Below, one piece after another: positions 49,831-60,439 of a stretch of DNA of 64,000 bases. Below the pieces are notes generated by a model. The model had not been told where the DNA came from and made no database searches. It saw only the letters and a list, made by a program, of their open reading frames with translations. The DNA is from Ampullaceana balthica. Its lineage: Eukaryota; Mollusca; Gastropoda; Lymnaeidae. The translations under genes and the position numbers were made by a program. Location of the stretch: NCBI GenBank assembly GCA_944989445.1, contig CALYLW010000015.1:3693038-3757037 (forward strand), read 5' to 3'. Numbering within the stretch: position 1 is the stretch's first letter; each line of letters begins with the position of its first letter.

Positions 49831-50750
49831 TGTGGAGACTCAGGGTGGTTAATTAGCAATCAAAGAGACAGCTGGTCCTTTGAGGTGGGGGCATAGACCG
49901 ACCGGAGCAGAACAGAAGCACCAGCAGGTGGTCAGTAGACTCCAGGCGCGAAAGGTTGACTCGCTTGAATTGGGAGATGAAAGAGGGTAGCCGACCGCCC
50001 CTGAAGACCAAGAGATGTGAAACAATGCTGGGTTGGATTAGGTCAGTGGTTCTCAATTATTTTCTGTCATGCCCCCCCCCCTGGGAAAAGAAAACATTTC
50101 GCGCCCCCCGCGTGACTGTAAATAGTATAATTTGTCTATAAAATTTTTATAAGTACATCTCTGCATAACGGTCAAACGAGCCCCCCTTTAAGGAGCCTCG
50201 CGCCCCACTATTTGAGAACACTGGATTAGGTAAACAAAGGGGAGCCGCGGAGCTGGTGGCCTGCATGGGGGCGTAGGTAAGTGGTGGGGGTTTCAACAGA
50301 GGCGATTATGTCAATTCGGCCCCACCCCCCCGCACAAGTCTTAATCTAGGGGAGGGGGCGGAGCTTGATGCCATGGGATGGAATTTGGGGGCGGAGGCTT
50401 GAGGGGTATTAGAGTGGACTCTGGGGAGAACTGGAGAGCAGACTCCGGAGGATGGACCACTAGGGACGAACTGGTTAGTTGTTAGGACAGTCGTGTTGAA
50501 CTCGTAGACAGTGGACGTAGGACAGTTTGAAGTAAGAGAAAGTGAATTAGATTAGTGTTATGAGGAAGTGAAACCAGTGAACCAATAAAGTGAAATAATC
50601 AGTGTACATGCAGTCTTGGAGTTTGGTGTTTGAGATTTAGTACGGAGCAGACAAAGTGTATCTAAGTAATAAACAAGAGAGAAAGTAGATTACTAACCAA
50701 CCAGAACGAGGCCCTTACAATTACAACCGGTACCAGCCAGGTTCGCTACA
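49831..50750. mobile_element. Solo LTR, probably of a Gypsy-type retrotransposon
   Basis: Begins TGTGGAGACTC and ends GGTTCGCTACA, flanked on both sides by ATAT (49,827-49,830 and 50,751-50,754), a 4-bp target duplication. AATAAAGTGAAATAATCAG at about 50,585 is a plausible polyadenylation region. No second LTR or gag/pol frame is near, so it is a solo LTR left by recombination. The Gypsy call is inferred from the short duplication and TG...CA ends. Confidence 0.7.
50044..50223. mobile_element. hAT-type MITE inside the solo LTR
   Basis: CAGTGGTTCTCAATTATTT at the left and the inverted AAATAGTTGAGAACACTG-like right end (plus strand CACTATTTGAGAACACTG). The 8-bp target duplication GATTAGGT is perfect on both sides (50,036-50,043 and 50,224-50,231). 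The interior is rich in C runs. Confidence 0.9.
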
Positions 50751-50754
50751 ATAT

Positions 50755-51370
50755 TCACCTCACAATACTTCACAAATACCAAACAACCGAGAAAATAACT
50801 TAACAGAATGTCTTTTTCCACAGTATCAGAATGGGTATTTGTCTATTGGTGTCGGCTTGGTGAGATTAACTTAGCAATAATTAATACAGAAATTCAAATT
50901 TTCTATGCGACAAATCAATAACATGCTAATCTTTTTTTTATATTTTAGAATAAAATAATAATAATAATTAAAAAGTAACCAATTAAAAAAAAGGTAAGTA
51001 AATATAAAAGGAATTATGCTTTTGCGTCTAGTAAACAAAATCATTTTACTCAGTTATCTTATCTGTACCAAGATCCAAAATAACAGCTACATATCAGTGT
51101 CTAGTCTTTGACAAATATTTGTTTTTCACGATATGTTGATTTGTTCCTAAACGAAAGTTGTCAGTTATCATCAAAGATATTTTTATATTTTGAAATTAAC
51201 GATGTCGTTTTTTCTAGGACGTGCAAATGCAAAAATAAATTAATAAACAAATGTAAAATAAAATAATAAACAAATGTAAAATAAAATAATAAACAAATGT
51301 AAAATAAAATAATACGCCTTTTGTTAGTTTTAGAATCACTGGACACTGGACACAACTCCAATTTCACTCC
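50755..51370. other. AT-rich sequence with a short 24-bp triplication
   Basis: AATAAACAAATGTAAAATAA recurs three times near 51,240-51,310; otherwise nothing recognised. Confidence 0.55.
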
Positions 51371-51374
51371 AAAC

Positions 51375-52098
51375 GGCTGTCTCGTATCATTCCCCGAACG
51401 CCAAGACATGTCCAGGACGGCAGTAAGTCTCGTATCATTCCCCGAACGCCAAGACATGTCCAGGACGGCAGTAAGTCTCGTATCATTCCCCGAACGCCAA
51501 GACATGTCCAGGACGGCAGTAAGTCTCGTATCATTCCCCGAACGCCAAGACATGTCCAGGACGGCAGTAAGTCTCGTATCATTCCCCGAACGCCAAGACA
51601 TGTCCAGGACGGCAGTAAGTCTCGTATCATTCCCCGAACGCCAAGACATGTCCAGGACGGCAGTAAGTCTCGTATCATTCCCCGAACGCCAAGACATGTC
51701 CAGGACGGCAGTAAGTCTCGTATCATTCCCCGAACGCCAAGACATGTCCAGGACGGCAGTAAGTCTCGTATCATTCCCCGAACGCCAAGACATGTGTAGG
51801 ACGGCAGTAAGTCTCGTATCATTCCCCGAACGCCAAGACATGTCCAGGACGGCAGTAAGTCTCGTATCATTCCCCGAACGCCAAGACATGTCCAGGACGG
51901 CAGTAAGTCTCGTATCATTCCCCGAACGCCAAGAGATGTCCAGGACGGCAGTAAGTCTCGTATCATTCCCCGAACGCCAAGACATGTCCAGGACGGCAGT
52001 AAGTCTCGTATCATTCCCCGAACGCCAAGAGATGTCCAGGACGGCAGTAAGTCTCGTATCATTCCCCGAACGCCAAGACATGTCCAGGACGGCAGTAA
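51375..52098. repeat. 48-bp minisatellite, 15 copies, nearly identical
   Basis: GTCTCGTATCATTCCCCGAA plus CGCCAAGACATGTCCAGGAC plus GGCAGTAA. Only a few substitutions (GACATG to GAGATG, GTCCAGG to GTGTAGG). The unit is 16 codons, so three frames stay open on both strands (up to 326 codons); not a gene. Confidence 0.98.
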
Positions 52099-52104
52099 GA
52101 TAAA

Positions 52105-52410
52105 CGCCAGTGAAAGCGATCACCCGACATTTCAATGCCATTTCCTATGAACAACTCGCTTCTGTTGAAAATGTCAACGTCGGGTTCGGTTATAAAGGGA
52201 AAGAGATTGCATAAGTAGGCTATCAGAAAACAAGACTTTCTCTTCAAGTACTTTCAACGACCAAAGTATATGCTTGGCCAAATAAATACCCTTAACACTA
52301 TCGAGTATTTGACTGGCTAAAAAATTGTTCTTTTCATGCAATAAAAGCTTTGTCCATAATTTTATGTTAATTCACAAAAGATTAAACATTATTTAATTCC
52401 TAGACATAAA
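52105..52410. other. Unassigned sequence
   Basis: About 300 bp between two arrays with nothing recognised. Confidence 0.45.
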
Positions 52411-52414
52411 CAAT

Positions 52415-53502
52415 AATATACTCATACATAAACAATAATATACTCATACATAAACAATAATATACTCATACATAAACAATAAAACACTCATACATAAACA
52501 ATAATATACTCATGCATAAACAATAATATACTCATACATAAACAATAATATACTCATACATAAACAATAATATACTCATACATAAACAATAATATACTCA
52601 TGCATAAACAATAATATACTCATACATAAACAATAATATACTCATACATAAACAATAATATACTCATGCATAAACAATAATATACTCATACATAAACAAT
52701 AATATACTCATACATAAACAATAATATACTCATACATAACAATAATATACTCATGCATAAACAATAATATACTCATGCATAAACAATAATATACTCATAC
52801 ATAAACAATAATATACTCATACATAAACAATAAAACACTCATACATAAACAATAATATACTCATGCATAAACAATAATATACTCATACATAAACAATAAT
52901 ATACTCATACATAAACAATAATATACTCATACATAAACAATAATATACTCATACATAAACAATAATATACTCATGCATAAACATTAATATACTCATACAT
53001 AAACAATAATATACTCATACATAAACAATAATATACTCATGCATAAACAATAATATACTCATACATAAACAATAATATACTCATGCATAAACAATAATAT
53101 ACTCATACATAAACAATAATATACTCATACATAAACAATAATATACTCATACATAAACAATAATATACTCATACATAAACAATAATATACTCATGCATAA
53201 ACATTAATATACTCATACATAAACAATAATATACTCATACATAAACAATAATATACTCATGCATAAACAATAATATACTCATGCATAAACAATAATATAC
53301 TCATGCATAAACAATAATATACTCATGCATAAACAATAATATACTCATGCATAAACAATAATATACTCATGCATAAAGAATAATATGCTCATACATAAAC
53401 AATAATATACTCATACATAAACAATAATATACTCATACATAAACAATAATATACTCATACATAAACAATAATATACTCATGCATAAACAATAATAAACAA
53501 TG
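52415..53502. repeat. 22-bp minisatellite, about 49 copies
   Basis: CATACATAAACAATAATATA plus CT, with a CATGCAT variant and a rarer AAAACACT variant. Blocks of variants recur in the same order, for example a GCATAAACATTAATA unit at 52,975 and 53,200. Confidence 0.97.
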
Positions 53503-53739
53503 TTCAGTGCGAAATAATGTTACATCTACTAACACAAAAATCGTCCATTTTAAATAAACAGCTTCAAAGTCAGAGCTATTCAAAGTCAAGAGAAGTAAAA
53601 ACAGAATACTTGAATTTTTACAAATAAAAACAATTAAAAAATGGATTAATGAATCTTGATTTCAAACGTTAACAAAATTTATCCCGATTTTTGTTCGCAT
53701 CTCAAACAACACTGCGCCTTTGTTTCTTATTGATGACAA

Positions 53740-54261
53740 TCTATATATATAATTCTCTTCGTGGTCGGACCCTGCGAGACACCAAGCTGCAAGTATGTTC
53801 AACAGATACTAATTTTAGAAAGCAGCGCACCAAATTACTGCACCAATGCATCAAAAGGTGTGCAAATTAAATATGCGCTGTAAAAAAATAATTATATGAC
53901 GTCATTGTTTTCGCTGATATTTTAATTTTGTAAAAAGTTATAAAATACTTTGTGCACATTTCAGAAAGTTTAATATTTCGTATTGATCAAACAAGGACCA
54001 GTTAGTTGGGATTTTGAAAAAAGGTGGGCGCCGTAGGCCATCTCCTAAAAAAGTGCATTTTTTTCAAAATAAATAGATTTCAGCTGAACACTTCCGTCAT
54101 TTTTTACGGGTGATACGCCGCGGGTCTCTCCTGAGTTCCTTCTTTTCATTCACTCACAGTCGTTTGCCCAAACCCACCCCATTTTGACAACTTTGTCTTT
54201 CAGGAAGTCTTCAGCCGTCACAAAATCATTAGCGGCGTATGCTACGCCGCGGGTCAGCTAG
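53740..54261 (+). mobile_element. Non-autonomous Helitron, copy 3 (full ends)
   Basis: Starts TCTATATATATAATTCTCTT after A and ends with a perfect 8-bp-stem hairpin GCGGCGTA-TGC-TACGCCGC, then GGGTCAGCTAG, before T. It also contains an internal older 3'-like end (CCGTCATTTTTTACGG at 54,092). 522 bp, no coding capacity. Confidence 0.88.
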
Positions 54262-54329
54262 TACATTATAGTATCATAATTAAAGCAAACGTGAAGCATA
54301 TTGAAGATCCCTTGAATAAGCTAAATTTC

Positions 54330-54405
54330 TGGTTATGTTAGGGTTAGCTTACTTTCTGGTTAGGGTTAGCTTACTTTCTGGTTAGGGTTAGCTTACTTTC
54401 TGGCT
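54330..54405. repeat. 22-bp repeat, 3-4 copies
   Basis: TTAGGGTTAGCTTACTTTCT recurs. The TTAGGG is part of a longer unit and not a telomere repeat. Confidence 0.88.
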
Positions 54406-54790
54406 ATATTCACACGACGCGAACCGTGGAATTTTGGCGATCCCTTTAAGCAATGCTGAAATTCACCCCCCCCCCACCAACAGAAAGACAGGAGGAACTA
54501 ATCAATAAACATCGCCCAGGGGTTGATTTACTTCTTTGTTATCATTAAATATTTAGGTCTAAACATTTTGTGAACGACTCACAGGGAAAACTGTAAGCCT
54601 AAGGGACACACAGTACCCCCCCCCCACACACACGCACGCACGTACATCGACAGAAAATATGAATGAAATGGTGGGGGGAGGGGGTAGTATTGCCTAATAG
54701 GTGTGTAGACTATTGAAGAGATAGCTCAAAGTATGATCCGCTGGTCTCAAACGGGCTAATCGCAAATATATAGGTAATGGATGAAAGTGA
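54406..54790. other. Unassigned sequence
   Basis: C-rich and G-rich homopolymer stretches and CACACACGCACGCACG near 54,625; no gene or element end seen. Confidence 0.5.
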
Positions 54791-54792
54791 GA

Positions 54793-54932
54793 AATATGAA
54801 TCCAGATATCTACCATCTCAATATGAATCCATATATCTACCATCTCAATATGAATCCATATATCTATCATCTCAATATGAATCCAGATATCTACCATCTC
54901 AATATGAATCCAGATATCTACCATCTCATCAA
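54793..54932. repeat. 27-bp minisatellite, 5 copies
   Basis: ATATGAATCCAGATATCTAC recurs every 27 bp. Confidence 0.95.
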
Positions 54933-54934
54933 CA

Positions 54935-55555
54935 AAAAGTAGGACCATACTGCCCAATAGAATGCCATTCATATTGTGTGTATAAAAATAGTTCTTCATG
55001 TTAAACATTTGAATTGTTTTTCTCCCACAATCAAAGAACTAAGTATGTGCAGCCCTTTTAGAAACCCAATTCACTTTTCTTTATGGATGCCAAACGTGTC
55101 TGAAGAATTTCAAAGCGAAATGTTTGTTAGAGCAATTGTTTCCAATTTAGGATTTAAGACGATACGCTGCAGCCATCATACAAAGTAAAATTAACAACAC
55201 ACATCACGCGAGTTCTAAGTTGAGATATCCGAAATTTGAACGTATTAAGTAAATGGATGATCGTCAGACCATCCTATCGTAAATGAATCTTTCCCAATTT
55301 CCGTGTTTAGACGTGATTTGACGTCATTAGTCCCCGACATACAAACATGTGCGTACAGCAGTTAGGCACCATCTGCCATCTTGTAATGCACGCACCACGC
55401 ACTGGGATCAACAGACGGGCGACTCGATGACGTTGGATCTAAACACTGACGCCCGTGGCTTAATCTCTAGCCCCGCAAAAAGTGGTTTAATGCAATGTTT
55501 GATTTGTTAATTTTGTTGAAAGCGACCAGTCAATTGTCAAGTAAACAATGAAGAC
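54935..55555. other. Unassigned sequence
   Basis: About 600 bp, including a 70-codon open frame at 54,976-55,188 with no recognised domain. I see no splice sites or conserved calcium channel sequence in it. Confidence 0.45.
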
Positions 55556-55557
55556 GA

Positions 55558-55640
55558 GGCCTTAAGGGGTGACGACCGCCCCAAGCCTGAGGGGTGACGA
55601 CCGCCCCAAGCCTGAGGGGTGACGACCGCCCCAAGCCTGA
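55558..55640. repeat. 25-bp GC-rich repeat, 3 copies
   Basis: GGGGTGACGACCGCCCCAAG recurs three times. Confidence 0.93.
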
Positions 55641-55818
55641 GGTGGCCCCGCAATAGGAGATTCTTTATGATATAAAGTGTATACCTCTCGACCAAACATT
55701 GACACTCCCCCAAAGCCCCCCTCCCCCCTTTTACTGCAAAGGCCGCAATTGCAAGATGATTAATTTCTGTTCCTCTCGTGTATTTGCCCTTGTCTTTAGA
55801 ACTCGATTCAACTTCTGC

Positions 55819-55861
<43 letters not shown>

Positions 55862-55995
55862 GTTTGCGGAAATTAATGATTAATTAAACGATTTATCGTT
55901 AAAATTTTTAATCGCTTACAATTAATTTGATCGATTAAAATTCGATTAAAATTTAAGAAAATATTTCTAATATTTGTGTGTACAATTTATTAATA

Positions 55996-56115
55996 TCTTA
56001 TCTTATCTTATCTGTTTACAGACGCTCCTTCTATACAGAAGATTATTGCGTCCTACGCTTATCTATGGTTTGTGTTTAGTCCTGCATTTTTATTAGAGAT
56101 TTAAATGTTGATAAA
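55996..56115 (-). mobile_element. LINE 3' end (strongly 5'-truncated), copy 3
   Basis: On the minus strand it reads LSTFKSLIKMQD then stop, then the same 3' UTR and GATAAGATAAG tail as the copies at 14.9 and 16.4 kb. It sits inside hAT sequence. Confidence 0.75.
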
Positions 56116-56159
56116 GGTTCTTGTTGAAAATCTAAATAACACTAGAATGTCTCCTTTAT

Positions 56160-56600
56160 TACCACGTTTTTATTAACTTGCTTTCGTTCCTGTCTGTCTG
56201 TCCGCAATTTTTCAAATTTGCCAACGTAAAATTAAAACACTTCTGATGGTCCTAGAGATCTTAAAATTGTACCACATATAGATCTTGTATGACAATGCAT
56301 AAATTTCAGATCGATCGAATGTACCTTAATTAAATTAATGCATTTTTTTAGTTTATCTCAATATAAGCATCTGTATCTGTCTGCTATTGTTCACATTCAT
56401 GTGCCGACGGAGTTCAGCCCAGCCATCTCTGACGACATCGCCGTGGCCATGTTTAACAGCAAGGGGAGTTCAGTCGCGTTCAGTCTGTAAATTCAGTTTG
56501 TCGCGCGATGCGTATTATATTGAAAATAATCATACTTCAATAATAAATAATGCGTATTATATTGAACATAATCAATACTTCAATAAGCAAAAGGAAGCGA
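56160..56600. mobile_element. Foldback-family related fragment
   Basis: AAATTTCAGATCGATCGAAT near 56,305 and TTTGTCGCGCGATGCGTATT near 56,498 recur in the elements at 35.2-36.0 and 38.3-39.8 kb. Confidence 0.55.
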
Positions 56601-56644
56601 CAAATCGCACCATAGCATACAATAATTTTTACACTTAAACTAAC

Positions 56645-57305
56645 AAGAATACTATAAAAAAGGGTAAAAAAAGATTTTAAAAAACACGTATTTATAAGTG
56701 GACTAAAAAGAAGAAAATAAATTAAAACGTATAAGTTCAAGTACTTTCATTTAATATGACTAAAAACGTGGAGCGTGTGCTTTTGAGGTTTTTTTTACAT
56801 ATGCTGTTCACTCATTCTGTCACTTATAGATCTATCTTTTGCCTTCTAAATTATAAATCATTAATTTGTGTACCAAACACCTATCTTTGTGTTGTATTTC
56901 TAAATTAGAATGGGATTTTGAAGCACCCGCCCCACGTTTTTAGTCATATTAAATCAAAGTACTAGAACTTATAAGTTTTGATTTATTTTCTTCTTTTTAG
57001 TCGGTGGTCGAGTGGCAGCGCACTCGACTGGCGTACCGATGGCCACGGGTTCGAATCCATGCGAAGGCATCCCTGAGTCACCCAGCTCAGAATGGCTACG
57101 TAACACTAGTTAGGCGGCTGGGTAATGCGTGGAACCCACAAAGCCGTGACCTGTGAACGCTGCATCACTTGCCAACAGATCGTCTGTCATGGTCTGTGGA
57201 CGCAATTATCTTCTGCATAGAAGGAGCGTCTGTATAGATAATATAAGATAAGATAAGATAATCTACTTATAAAAACATGGTTTTCAAAAATCTTTTTTTA
57301 CCTCT
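56645..57305. mobile_element. Inverted-repeat element with a SINE in its right arm
   Basis: The left arm 56,645-56,772 (GACTAAAAAGAAGAAAATAA; AATATGACTAAAAACGTGG) is matched in reverse by 56,930-57,000 (CCACGTTTTTAGTCATATT; TTATTTTCTTCTTTTTAG) and, after the SINE, by 57,270-57,305 (ACTTATAAAAACATG). Confidence 0.72.
57001..57268 (+). mobile_element. tRNA-derived SINE, copy 4
   Basis: The head GGTGGTCGAGTGGCAGCGCA (A-box region) and GGTTCGAATCC (B box) are best preserved here. The body ends AGAAGGAGCGTCTGTATAGA, with tail ATAAGATAAGATAAGATAA. The A box resembles Leu/Ser tRNA, but I cannot assign the isotype. Confidence 0.9.
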
Positions 57306-57415
57306 ATTTTATGTCATCTTTTAACCAACTACGCAAAAAGACAAGTGTGTTGAAATTATTTGGTTCAAGTGATGAGCGGGTCTATTTGACAATATAACCA
57401 GCCGAGCTGAAAAAA

Positions 57416-57673
57416 TCATTCACATGGAACTGAGGTAACTGGTATGCACAAAACGGTCTTGGCAACGAATGACATTATCGGATATCGGTGTTCATTAAGT
57501 TTCCACCATTGTAGAGGGTTAATGAATTCAGGAACTTTCATCTCCATTTTGTGATGCAGTAATACATCAGAAGAGATGTCGTCATTTTCTGTCTCTGAGT
57601 CAGACTCCATTACTGCCTTTAGCTTAATACGCTTTTCATTTGGTTTGATAAGTAGGCGAAGAGTTAGAACCAT
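57416..57673 (-). pseudogene. hAT transposase C-terminal fragment
   Basis: This is a sister of the fragment at 9.8-10.2 kb: KVPEFINPLQWWKLNEHRYP, IMSFVAKTVLCIPVTSVPCE. The frame starts MVLTLRLLIKPNEKRIK with an acidic stretch (SDSETENDD) between. The frame is lost after CE. Confidence 0.8.
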
Positions 57674-58324
57674 GGTAGGTAAACTTTATCAACATTTTGA
57701 ACATTCCCGTCAGACAATAGTTTAAAACCAAAATTTTCGTGTAATCGTCAGGAAATTTATTATTTATCGGCCGTTATTTTGTATTATTTTTTATTTTTTT
57801 TTACTTTTTTACTTCCAATAATTTGTAAGTGACGGGTCGATTAATCGTTAAAAATAATTTAATCGTTAACATTTTTTAACGATTAATCCAGAAATTAATC
57901 TTTACTTTCCGCAGCCCTAATTTTATAATTTTGTTACTTACATACTTTCCCTTCGTATTATTATAATTTATTTAGATGTGCATACGTAAATAAAACGGAT
58001 TTTCTTCCTGATTTCTTGCATAGCAGATCGAATTTGCTGTGTTACGTCACACAATTTGGGAGCCATAAAATTACCGCGACTTAAACGATTTCATGAAATA
58101 ATGAATCGCAACTTAACGGGATATTATATGCGCTATAAAATATAATTAATGAAAATTAATTGATTAACTTTTTCTCGATTAATCTATCACATGTTTTATC
58201 AATACCAGCCGTAATATATATAATTATATATTCCAAACTTTAGTTAACTTGAAGAATCATACGTTAAAGGTATTAAACATGCGTGTAGAACAAAGAACTT
58301 AAGGTGTTTTTCATGTCATCTCTT

Positions 58325-58712
58325 CAGGAACAGTGGTTGATATGAATACTTTTTTTTTATTGGTTGATATGAATACTTTTGTTTTATTGGTTGATATGAA
58401 TACTTTTGTTTTATTGGTTGATATGAATACTTTTGTTTTATTGGTTGATATGAATACTTTTGTTTTATTGGTTGATATGAATACTTTTGTTTTATTGGTT
58501 GATATGAATACTTTTGTTTTATTGGTTGATATGAATACTTTTGTTTTATTGGTTGATATGAATACGTTTGCTTTATTGGTTGATATGAATACTTTTGTTT
58601 TATTGGTTGATATGAATACTTTTGTTTTATTGGTTGATATGAATACTTTTGTTTTATTGGTTGATATGAATACTTTTGTTTTATTGGTTGATATGAATAC
58701 TTTTGTTTTATC
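58325..58712. repeat. 27-bp minisatellite, 14 copies
   Basis: TTGGTTGATATGAATACTTT plus TGTTTTA, 9 codons per unit (VDMNTFVLL on plus), nearly identical copies. Confidence 0.97.
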
Positions 58713-58724
58713 CCGAGGATCTGA

Positions 58725-58905
58725 CGACTAACGAGAAGGGTGCTTAGATGTAATGATGAAACATTTCAGGACTAGCGAGAAGGGTGCTTAGATGTAATGA
58801 TGAAACATTTCAGGACTAGCGAGAAGGGAGCTTAGATGTAATGATGAAACATTTCAGGACTAGCGAGAAGGGAGCTTAGATGTAATGATGAAACATTTCA
58901 GGAAT
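58725..58905. repeat. 44-bp minisatellite, 4 copies
   Basis: GCTTAGATGTAATGATGAAA recurs every 44 bp with GACTAGCGAGAAGGG. Confidence 0.95.
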
Positions 58906-59400
58906 TGAGAAATGTTTATTCGACGTCTACACTAACACAGTTCAACACCACATGGTAATGGAAGAATGACATTTGAAAACAATCGGAGATCTATGCAGGA
59001 GTTCAACTCGTTTGAAAACAATCGGAGATCTATGTAGGAGTTAAAATCGTTAGACATGTATTATTTATTTGGGCATTCAGGTTACATTTCTTTTTTTGAG
59101 TAATCCGATGGCCATAACCCAAGGGAAAGATGTGTCACAGGAACCACGAATCTCATAGATTTAACAAAATATTTAAATAACAAAACTTCAATGATGGTCC
59201 GATAAATTGTATGCTAAATTACATTTTACAAGAAAGTTCTTTATTATGTTTAAGTATAAGGTTGGTTAGGAGATAAAACGATCATAAGCCTAATGCAAAT
59301 TTTCGAAATTATTTATTATTATGCCTAATTAAAAAAAAATATTCATAATATACAAAGAAATTTTAATCATAAATTTATTTTCAGGTCGTGCAAGCAGCAT
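58906..59400. other. Unassigned AT-rich sequence
   Basis: Contains a short duplication GAAAACAATCGGAGATCTAT (58,975 and 59,013). Nothing else seen. Confidence 0.5.
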
Positions 59401-59594
59401 CTATCAATCTCTATATATTATATATATATTTCTCCTAAACGACCATGTTCAAATGAGCATGATGAATGACCCTCGCTGGGCTCAACTAATCACAGTTAAC
59501 GGTTGGCAAGCGAAGGTAGTGGAGGGGTGGGGCATGTCTTGAGACCAGCAATGATTTTTGCATTCACTTTCGTTGTTCCCTCACAGAGTACATG

Positions 59595-59666
59595 TACTAC
59601 GTAGTGTATTGGTTATTACATCCCTCTGACATGCGGAAGGTCTTAGGTTCAAGCCCCAGCGGCGAA
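59595..59666 (+). pseudogene. tRNA-Val-like pseudogene or SINE head
   Basis: GTAGTGTATTGGTTATTACA, then CTCTGACATGCGGAAGGTC and GGTTCAAGCCC follow the order of a tRNA-Val (D arm, anticodon arm with GAC, B box). The acceptor stem (TACTACG against GCGGCGA) and the T stem do not pair, so it is not a working tRNA. Confidence 0.5.
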
Positions 59667-59699
59667 AATTATTTTTTTCATTAAAAAAAAATGTTTAGT

Positions 59700-60060
59700 C
59701 CTTTCTTTTCCCCCTTTCTTAGCGAACATAAACACCGCTTCGCATGTATTTCACCGAGCTTCGTTAAATGTTATACCAATTCCTTCATCAGGTAACTGTC
59801 TGTTTCTATCGGTCGCATATTTCTGGGAAAAGATCATAGACAAAGTTGTTGCTCTCCAACTTGGAAACATGGTTGTAATATTTGTTTCTCAACATTGGGA
59901 TAACTTCGGCTACGTGCTCTCTGTTGTTCTCAGTGACGGAAATGTAGTCATACACTCTCCTCAACAATGCGCTCAGCACATGAATACTTCAAGAGTATAT
60001 GGTGGCGAGGCAGAAATTGTCACGATGTCCGAAATATTTCGCAAAATGCTTCAGCGGTCT
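59700..60060 (+). pseudogene. OTU-type cysteine protease fragment, probably from a Helitron/Helentron
   Basis: One frame, open from 59,647, reads ASLNVIPIPSSGNCLFLSVA, then FWEKIIDKVVALQLGNMVVI and NTSRVYGGEAEIVTMSEIFR. IP..GNCLF.SVA matches the OTU catalytic-cysteine motif (usually DGNCLF), and YGGEAEI..MSEIF the later OTU core. The Asp before Gly is Ser here. After LQ the frame runs into a 26-bp repeat. OTU domains are common in Helentron ORFs, and a Helitron-like 3' end lies at 60,406. Probably a broken transposon gene. Confidence 0.52.
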
Positions 60061-60074
60061 CCTCAACGTTCACT

Positions 60075-60372
60075 CGCTTTATTCCCATTTGTTCGTGCTA
60101 CTGTTTGTGTCCGCAAAGTTCACTCGCTTTGTTCCCATTTGTTCGTGCTACTGTTTGTTCCCATTTTTTCGTGCTACTGTTTGTTCCCATTTTTTCGTGC
60201 TACTGTTTGTTCCCATTTTTTCGTGCTACTGTTTGTTCCCATTTTTTCGTGCTACTGTTTGTTCCCATTTGTTCGTGCTACTGTTTGTTCCCATTTGTTC
60301 GTGCTACTGTTTGTTCCCATTTGTTCGTGCTACTGTTTGTTCCCATTTGTTCGTGCTACTGTTTGTGTCCAT
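60075..60372. repeat. 26-bp minisatellite, about 11 copies
   Basis: CCCATTTGTTCGTGCTACTG plus TTTGTT, with TTTTTTCG/TTGTTCG variants. Open in three plus-strand frames. Confidence 0.96.
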
Positions 60373-60399
60373 TCTCCCCTTTTTTTCTTTGCACTATCT

Positions 60400-60436
60400 A
60401 TGAGTACGTCTGCGGCGTATGCTACGTCACGGGTCG
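60400..60436 (+). mobile_element. Decayed Helitron-like 3' end
   Basis: GCGGCGTATGCTACGTCACG then GGTCGTATCTGG matches the hairpin and terminus of the 53.7-kb Helitron (GCGGCGTATGCTACGCCGCG...CTAG), with mutations in the stem and in CTAG. Confidence 0.5.
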
Positions 60437-60439
60437 TAT

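Larger units (their letters stand above)
55859..58000. mobile_element. Composite of hAT remnants with three nested insertions
   Basis: A hAT 5' end (TAGGTTTGCGGAAATTAATG) at 55,859 is followed by a LINE tail (55,996-56,115). Then comes the interior of a reverse hAT copy, TTCTTGTTGAAAATCTAAAT at 56,118, resuming TATGTCATCTTTTAACCAAC at 57,310 after a 1.15-kb insertion, and ending at CCGCAGCCCTAA (57,921). After that, sequence like the BED-side leader of the 2.9-kb hAT continues to about 58,000. Confidence 0.65.

Noticed and set aside
51161..52141. Minus-strand frame of 326 codons and plus-strand frame of 260 codons
   Set aside because: Both come from the 48-bp array on opposite strands; no start context, domain or codon bias.
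54335..54405. Telomere-like TTAGGG repeats
   Set aside because: TTAGGG is only part of a 22-bp unit repeated a few times.
54976..55188. A 70-codon plus-strand frame as an unknown small gene
   Set aside because: No domain, repeat, signal peptide or splice evidence; the length is compatible with chance.
57001..57070. Functional tRNA gene
   Set aside because: The head is followed by a long shared body and tail found at three other places, and the acceptor stem does not close; it is a SINE.
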